A DNA stretch of 20,366 nt. Source: Candidatus Altarchaeales archaeon WOR_SM1_86-2 (GTDB taxonomy: Archaea > Altiarchaeota > Altiarchaeia > IMC4 > MCBC01). Shown piece after piece: positions 16,218 through 20,366 of this stretch (its first letter is position 1; each line of letters opens with the position of its first letter). The notes beneath the pieces are model-generated. The model searched no databases, was not told the DNA's origin, and worked only from the letters and a program-made list of their open reading frames with translations. The stretch is from assembly GCA_001723855.1 (NCBI GenBank), contig MCBC01000029.1:1-20366 (forward strand). The letters are read 5' to 3'. The position numbers and the translations under genes are program-made.

Positions 16218-17711
16218 ATGAAAAAATATGTAATATTGGTTTTGATAGGTATGCTGATCCTATCTTATGGGGTTGGAACAGGGCTGGCAAAGCCAGATAA
16301 TGCCGGCAACTCAAACGGTAAAAAAGCAGGTGTAATAAAGGCAGTTGATAATAAGATAGAGCATGCAGAGAAATTAGTGGAAAGATTAAGTGAGTGCAGC
16401 GATGTAACCGAACTGAACGAAACACTAAATGATATAAAGGATGCCAGAGATGATCTTGTGGACGCGATAAATGAAAATAACGGAACAGCAGCAAAGACGG
16501 CTGCTAAAGAACTGAGGACTAATTGGGTAAAGCTTAAAAAGGATGCCCATTACAACATAGTTATGTGCAAGTCAAAAGGTATCGGTAAGGTTATAAATAA
16601 GGCAGATAGGATAGCAGATAAGGCGGAAAGATTGATAGAGAAGTTTGAGGACAGGGGTGTAAATGTGACCGAGGCGAATGAATCACTGCAGGATGTAATG
16701 GACCATATAGATAACGCACAGGAGGCATATGATGCTAAGGATCTTAAAGCAGCAATACAGGAATTGAAGGACGCAATGGATGATTTGAAGGCTATTATTA
16801 AGGCGCTGAGAGATGCTGTTAGAGAGAAGGTTACTATCTGTCATATCCCACCTGACAATCCAGATAATGCCCATACCATCATCATTGGTAGATCAGCATT
16901 ACCCGCTCATATCGCTCATGGCGATACCATCGGACCGTGTGGGGAAGAGGAAGAACCAGGGGAAGAAGAACCAGAGGGGAACATCACTATCTGTCATATC
17001 CCACCTGACAATCCAGATAATGCCCATACCCTCACCATTGATGAATCTGCATTAGATGATCATCTCGCTCATAATGATACCATCGGACCGTGTGAGGAAA
17101 TTGATGTTAATAAAACAGCAAATGAAACAATGATACAATCTGGGGAAACAGTAACTTACACATATAATGTAACCAATACAGGATATTTTAATTTAACAAA
17201 TATTACTGTTACAGATGATAAATGCTTAATGGTAGATTGTCAAAAAGATAACCTTACAGCGGGGGAGTCAATGATATGTAACTGTACGGCAACAATAACC
17301 GAAAACACAACAAATGAGGTCACTGTGACTGGAACCGCACCAAACAACGATATTGTATCAGACAGCGACACAGCGTATGTGCAGGTAATCGCACCTTCAA
17401 TTGATGTTAATAAAACAGCAAATGAAACAATGATACAATCCGGGGAAACAGTAACTTACACCTACAATGTAACCAACACAGGAGATGTTAATTTAACAAA
17501 CATCGTATTGGTTGATAATACCACATTGGATATAACGAACTGTGTAGAAAGCGTATCTACCGATGGCGTGCTTGAGCCTGGAGAAACTATGATATGCATT
17601 AACATAACACAGATATATGTTAATACAACAAATGAGGTTACTGTAAACGGAACGGCACCAAACAACGATATTGTATCAGATACCGACACAGCGTATGTGG
17701 GGGTAATCTGA
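16218..17711 (+). CDS. Secreted surface protein: coiled-coil region, two CHIPPDN modules, two DUF11-like domains
   Basis: A 497-residue exported protein. Residues 1-24 are a signal peptide ending GTGLA. Residues 30-200 are charged and helical, probably coiled coil (KIEHAEKLVERLSE, DKAERLIEKFEDRG). Two modules follow, starting at Cys208 and Cys259, each of form CHIPPDNPDNAHT...A...H..H.DTIGPC, separated by a Glu-rich linker; the conserved Cys and His suggest metal binding or a disulphide, which is inference. From about residue 295 come two DUF11-type beta-sandwich repeats of 100 residues (IDVNKTANETMIQSGETVTY). Many NxT/NxS sequons fit N-glycosylation. There is no C-terminal membrane anchor or sorting signal, so it may be released or held by partners. 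Its promoter gap is shared with the membrane regulator. Confidence 0.8.
   Translation: MKKYVILVLIGMLILSYGVGTGLAKPDNAGNSNGKKAGVIKAVDNKIEHAEKLVERLSECSDVTELNETLNDIKDARDDLVDAINENNGTAAKTAAKELRTNWVKLKKDAHYNIVMCKSKGIGKVINKADRIADKAERLIEKFEDRGVNVTEANESLQDVMDHIDNAQEAYDAKDLKAAIQELKDAMDDLKAIIKALRDAVREKVTICHIPPDNPDNAHTIIIGRSALPAHIAHGDTIGPCGEEEEPGEEEPEGNITICHIPPDNPDNAHTLTIDESALDDHLAHNDTIGPCEEIDVNKTANETMIQSGETVTYTYNVTNTGYFNLTNITVTDDKCLMVDCQKDNLTAGESMICNCTATITENTTNEVTVTGTAPNNDIVSDSDTAYVQVIAPSIDVNKTANETMIQSGETVTYTYNVTNTGDVNLTNIVLVDNTTLDITNCVESVSTDGVLEPGETMICINITQIYVNTTNEVTVNGTAPNNDIVSDTDTAYVGVI
16833..17030 (+). repeat. Two identical 45-base blocks encoding the CHIPPDN motif
   Basis: Bases 16833-16877 and 16986-17030 are identical over 45 bases (period 153). 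They encode TICHIPPDNPDNAHT twice. The rest of each module has diverged, so the block is either recently converted or recently duplicated. Confidence 0.85.
17101..17700 (+). repeat. Two tandem 300-base DUF11 repeats
   Basis: The units begin at 17101 and 17401, exactly 300 bases apart. Their first about 60 bases differ at one position (t/c at 17141/17441), and their last parts (caaacaacgatattgtatca) match again. The middle thirds differ strongly. The pattern indicates duplication with gene conversion at the ends, or selection for diversity in the exposed loops. Confidence 0.8.
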
Positions 17712-17731
17712 GCCTACGACCCAAATGAATA

Positions 17732-17757
17732 TTTTTTTTCTTTTTTATAATTTTTTA
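17732..17757 (+). terminator. Oligo-T terminator after the surface-protein gene
   Basis: Runs of T (8, 6 and 6 bases) at 17732-17757 follow the stop codon by about 20 bases. U-rich tracts of this kind end archaeal transcripts. The last part overlaps the TATA-like sequence (tttttataaaa) of the following gene. Confidence 0.55.
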
Positions 17758-17788
17758 TAAAATAATAATAACAGAAATAGAAAATCAA

Positions 17789-18208
17789 ATGCAAATGAAA
17801 AGGGTATTTATATTAGTTGTTTTAATGATCGCCATCTCCGGATGTATTCAAGAGCCAGAGGAAAAAGCGATAGAAGAGAAGGAAGAGCCGCCGATGGAGG
17901 AAGAAGTGGATTCTTTAGAAAATGAAACCGCTGAACTGGACGATATGATAAATGAATCGATCAATGAGTCCGGGGAATTGGACAAATTAGGGATTGAGGT
18001 TGAGGAGGCGATAAATGAATCTGAATCCGAGGGCATGGAGGAGCTATACGCACATCTTGAAGATGTGGATGATACGGCAGAGGTGGATAATACCACGCAG
18101 GAGATAGACGAACTTTCCGCTCTAATAGATGAGCTGGATGAATTAGATGATCTGGATGCCGAACTTGCCGATCTTGATGATATAGTACCTGATAGCGAGT
18201 TTGCTTAA
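17789..18208 (+). CDS. Small, highly acidic lipoprotein
   Basis: A 139-residue protein with an N-terminal hydrophobic stretch ending in the lipobox ISGC (Cys19). The start may be Met1 or Met3. After the lipid-attachment cysteine the chain is almost wholly Glu, Asp, Leu, Ser and Asn, with few basic residues. Repeated ELDELDDLDAEL-like heptads at the end suggest a coiled coil or a cation-binding polyanion. NES and NET sites may be glycosylated. It has its own A/T-rich promoter but lies on the same strand just behind the secreted repeat protein, so it may belong to the same surface system. I recognise no family. Its TAA (18206-18208) shares ttaa with the stop of the convergent thiolase gene. Confidence 0.75.
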   Translation: MQMKRVFILVVLMIAISGCIQEPEEKAIEEKEEPPMEEEVDSLENETAELDDMINESINESGELDKLGIEVEEAINESESEGMEELYAHLEDVDDTAEVDNTTQEIDELSALIDELDELDDLDAELADLDDIVPDSEFA

Positions 18209-19137
18209 ATTCCCAGCAATTTTTTGAACTCACAGCTCTTGCAGATCTCACCAGAGGTTAATTCCCCGCAAATTTTACAGTAAGCAGGCTTCAGGAATGC
18301 TTTAGATTTATACTCCTTTTTCAGTATCGGTATCAACTCATCCATGGTTGATAGGATCTGGAATTTCGAGCCGGGATGTTTGGACTCGATCTCGTCTATG
18401 GCATCTCTTATGGTGCCTCTGAATGCATATGCCGAGTAAGGACATCCCGAAAGATGCACATCAAATTTGTTCAGCGCGGAATACAATGCCACCTCCTGCT
18501 CCGGGCATTCTCTCAGCGGTTTTATTCTTGGAATGAATTTTTCATCCTTGATTATTCCAATCTCTGATCCGCTGCGAGCAATCCTTTCCAGGTCCCCTCT
18601 GATAAAGTTCATTAAAGCGGTTTGCACTTCATCGTCTAAATTATGACCTGTTGCAAGTTTTGTTGCCCCGAGTTCGCGAGCTTTGCGATTTAACAAATCC
18701 CTCCTGAAAACTCCGCAATAACTGCAGGGCAGTTTCGGACTTCCGGATTCATGCATTTTCTTTACAATTTCGTCCATATCCGTACCTAACTCGTCCTTAA
18801 ATGAAAATATGCGGTGCTCTATCCTCAATTGCTTGCAGAGCGATCTCGCAGCATTCCAGGTTCTTCCGGCGATGCCCTCGTCAATGCTTATTGCAAATAA
18901 CTCTGACTTTGGCGCCCGCTCGGATAATTTTTTCAGGATATGCAGAACGGTCATTGAATCCTTGCCGCCAGATAACGCGACAGCAATTTTATCCGCTGGA
19001 TCAAGCAATTTACCCCTTCTTATAGTCTTCCTTACTCTATTCTCAAATAATTTTATAAAACAGGGACCGCATAGGAACTGTTTCGAATACTTCAGTTCAA
19101 CTGCCGCTTTTATTTTTTTACATTTATGGCATTTCAT
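18205..19137 (-). CDS. tRNA 2-thiolation enzyme of the NcsA/TtuA/Ncs6 family
   Basis: A 310-residue PP-loop ATPase. The ATP pyrophosphatase motif SGGKDS is at 56-61. An N-terminal zinc-binding set (Cys3, Cys6, Cys23, Cys26) and a C-terminal one (Cys287, Cys290, Cys299, Cys302) flank it. Cys138 and Cys141 (LPCSYCG) and Cys232 (SGCPYS) correspond to the three cysteines that hold the [4Fe-4S] cluster in TtuA. LATGHNLDDEVQT is the family's second signature. Such enzymes adenylate and thiolate a tRNA uridine: position 34 for Ncs6/NcsA, position 54 for TtuA. Which one applies here is not decidable from sequence alone. The gene is alone on its strand with TATA-like sequence about 20 bases upstream, and converges with the lipoprotein gene, overlapping by 4 bases. 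Confidence 0.9.
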   Translation of the reverse strand: MKCHKCKKIKAAVELKYSKQFLCGPCFIKLFENRVRKTIRRGKLLDPADKIAVALSGGKDSMTVLHILKKLSERAPKSELFAISIDEGIAGRTWNAARSLCKQLRIEHRIFSFKDELGTDMDEIVKKMHESGSPKLPCSYCGVFRRDLLNRKARELGATKLATGHNLDDEVQTALMNFIRGDLERIARSGSEIGIIKDEKFIPRIKPLRECPEQEVALYSALNKFDVHLSGCPYSAYAFRGTIRDAIDEIESKHPGSKFQILSTMDELIPILKKEYKSKAFLKPAYCKICGELTSGEICKSCEFKKLLGI

Positions 19138-19212
19138 TATTTGTGTTATGGGGTTTATACATACTCTCGATTAAATGCTATCCTGTTCTAATAATAAAGA
19201 ATTAGAATTAAA

Positions 19213-20366
19213 CTACGCTTTCTCATAAATTCTCCAGAACCCGCCCCCTGTACCCACAACTTCCTTGATAACCCCCCTGATTTCCAATTTTTTAAGAGTT
19301 TCGTTTACTTCGGTGTAACTCATCCCCGTTTTTTTCACCAGTTCCGGAACAGTGAAATTATCCATATTCCCAATAGCGGATGATATTTTATCCCCTGGTA
19401 TATCCTTTCCCTCTTTTTGCAGCTTCGGTTCTTCCTGCTCGACGATTTCCGGCAGCGGCTCCTTCGCTGCTTTAATGATTTCTTCAACCTCTTTTTGCAG
19501 CTTCGGTTCTTCCCGCTCGACGATTTCCGGCAGCGGCTCCTTCGCTGCTTTAATGATTTCTTCAATAATTTCCGATTTGTCCTGTTTCTCTATTGATGAT
19601 TCAAAAATAGAAACTTCGTTTGTCTCCACCATTCCTTCATAACCCTCAAATATGTGGGTAGAGACTTTTTCGTACTCCTTTGCCAATTTCTCCAGATTCT
19701 TTAATCTCCGGATCACACCTGGCTTAAATGTTAATAATGAGGTTATTGAAGCTAAATTTCTTTTTGTCAGTGAGATCCCGAAGTGGGTTTCATGCAAAGG
19801 GGTATATTCATCCAAGAAATCATATACCCCGTCTGTGTTAATTTGCTCTTTCTTTTGAAGATAATATGGGGGGACCCTGAGCACCGCTAAATTTTTTATC
19901 GAATCCTCCGGTACAGCGTCGTTCAGTGTCAGTCGCGCAAATGTTTGCTTAACCATACTTACCGTATCGATTTTCTTATAGCCCCCCAGCGGGATTATAT
20001 AGTTGGGAAGATTCTTCAGCCTAATACTAAATCTGCCGAGGGTAGCGAAACCGGGCTTTATTATCCCCCCGGAATGGAATGATGTGGCTGATATTATATC
20101 CTGAACGTCTATGACGGGGGGATTGGCGCCGTATTTCGAGGGCTGGATTTTCTCGATAATAGTGCCGGCAATTAAATCAACCATCCCGCGAGCAACATAC
20201 GTATTGTATTTTTTAAATAAAGATTCCATTGCCTTCATATGCCCTATCCTTTCGTTATCAATCAGGATAAAAGAATCCACATAATCAAAAATTTCATTTA
20301 AACATCTCCAGGCGTTCCATGCGGGGCGGGAACCCTCCTTTACAGCCGGGAGTATCCCAACAACGA
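19213..20366 (-). CDS. Tubulin/FtsZ-superfamily protein with C-terminal winged helix, N-terminus outside the window
   Basis: The frame is open to the window edge: 383 codons are visible, and a GTG at 20280 is not a convincing start because family-like sequence continues upstream. Visible residues 1-40 (VVGILPAVKEGSRPAWNAW, then VDSFILIDNERI) resemble the FtsZ/CetZ segment following the nucleotide pocket (LPFxxEG...N...D..I.IxN). The next part (YVARGMVDLIAGTI, DVQDIISAT, GGIIKPGFATLGR) fits the H7 helix and start of the second domain. After a charged region come two 26-residue tandem repeats (about 268-319) and a winged helix at the end (NFTVPELVKKTGMSYTEVNE). The GTP-binding GGGTGTG loop would lie outside. 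It is too divergent for me to name as FtsZ or CetZ; it may belong to the FtsZ-like families. Assignment is by pattern only. Confidence 0.62.
   Translation of the reverse strand, partial: VVGILPAVKEGSRPAWNAWRCLNEIFDYVDSFILIDNERIGHMKAMESLFKKYNTYVARGMVDLIAGTIIEKIQPSKYGANPPVIDVQDIISATSFHSGGIIKPGFATLGRFSIRLKNLPNYIIPLGGYKKIDTVSMVKQTFARLTLNDAVPEDSIKNLAVLRVPPYYLQKKEQINTDGVYDFLDEYTPLHETHFGISLTKRNLASITSLLTFKPGVIRRLKNLEKLAKEYEKVSTHIFEGYEGMVETNEVSIFESSIEKQDKSEIIEEIIKAAKEPLPEIVEREEPKLQKEVEEIIKAAKEPLPEIVEQEEPKLQKEGKDIPGDKISSAIGNMDNFTVPELVKKTGMSYTEVNETLKKLEIRGVIKEVVGTGGGFWRIYEKA
19411..19566 (-). repeat. Near-perfect 78-base tandem duplication in the tubulin-like gene
   Basis: Bases 19411-19488 and 19489-19566 differ at only two positions over 78 bases, so the period is 26 codons. 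The repeat encodes EEIIKAAKEPLPEIVE(R/Q)EEPKLQKE and lies in the linker between the tubulin-like body and the winged helix. The high DNA identity indicates a recent event; linker length may vary between strains. Confidence 0.9.

Noticed and set aside
20266..20280. GTG at 20280 as the true start of the tubulin-like gene
   Set aside because: The open frame and tubulin-like sequence (VVGILPAVKEGSRPAWNAW) continue upstream to the window edge, so the gene is cut by the window rather than starting here.

Overview
The window looks like a stretch of a low-GC archaeal chromosome, probably euryarchaeal or from a related uncultivated lineage. I cannot place it more precisely from sequence alone. Archaeal markers are an archaeal RecJ/GAN-type DHH nuclease, the archaeal-type riboflavin reductase (arfC), an NcsA/TtuA-type tRNA thiolase, VapBC and MNT/HEPN toxin-antitoxin pairs, and a 23S rRNA flanked by a long processing stem with a bulge-helix-bulge. 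Genes mostly start close behind A/T-rich promoter-like sequence with no clear Shine-Dalgarno motif, which suggests many leaderless mRNAs. The 23S gene stands alone: no 16S, 5S or tRNA gene is visible beside it.

Layout. 1-168 is the 3' end of purM, followed by a perfect hairpin. 269-1216 is a polytopic membrane protein. 1243-1784 (-) is a broken thymidylate kinase that has lost its P-loop lysine. 1919-4828 is 23S rRNA. 4869-6269 (-) is the DHH nuclease, divergent from argC (6324-7334).

7335-10894 is an A/T-rich accessory segment. It carries a VapB/VapC module, then a partial copy of the argC 3' end, then an MNT/HEPN module, then a second copy of the argC 3' end, and then a coupled membrane-protein/PfkB-kinase pair. 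The argC tail therefore appears three times, in three diverged alleles, each tail followed by a different cargo.

10932-14662 (-) holds an arfC with a broken N-terminus, a calcineurin-like phosphoesterase, a divergent UspA-like protein and an SLC13/ArsB-type permease with an extra secreted domain. 14663-15188 has no gene but carries two related hairpin elements. 15189-18208 looks like a cell-surface unit: a membrane-anchored winged-helix regulator divergent from a secreted repeat protein, then an acidic lipoprotein, with several direct and inverted repeats in the divergent gap.

18205-19137 (-) is the tRNA thiolase. 19213-20366 (-) is the C-terminal part of a tubulin/FtsZ-superfamily protein with a tandem-repeat linker and a C-terminal winged helix.

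The most unusual items are the serial argC-tail/toxin-antitoxin arrangement, three changes at normally invariant peptidyl-transferase residues of the 23S rRNA, the hairpin family with covarying arms, the tubulin-like/winged-helix fusion, and two housekeeping genes broken by similar internal deletions.
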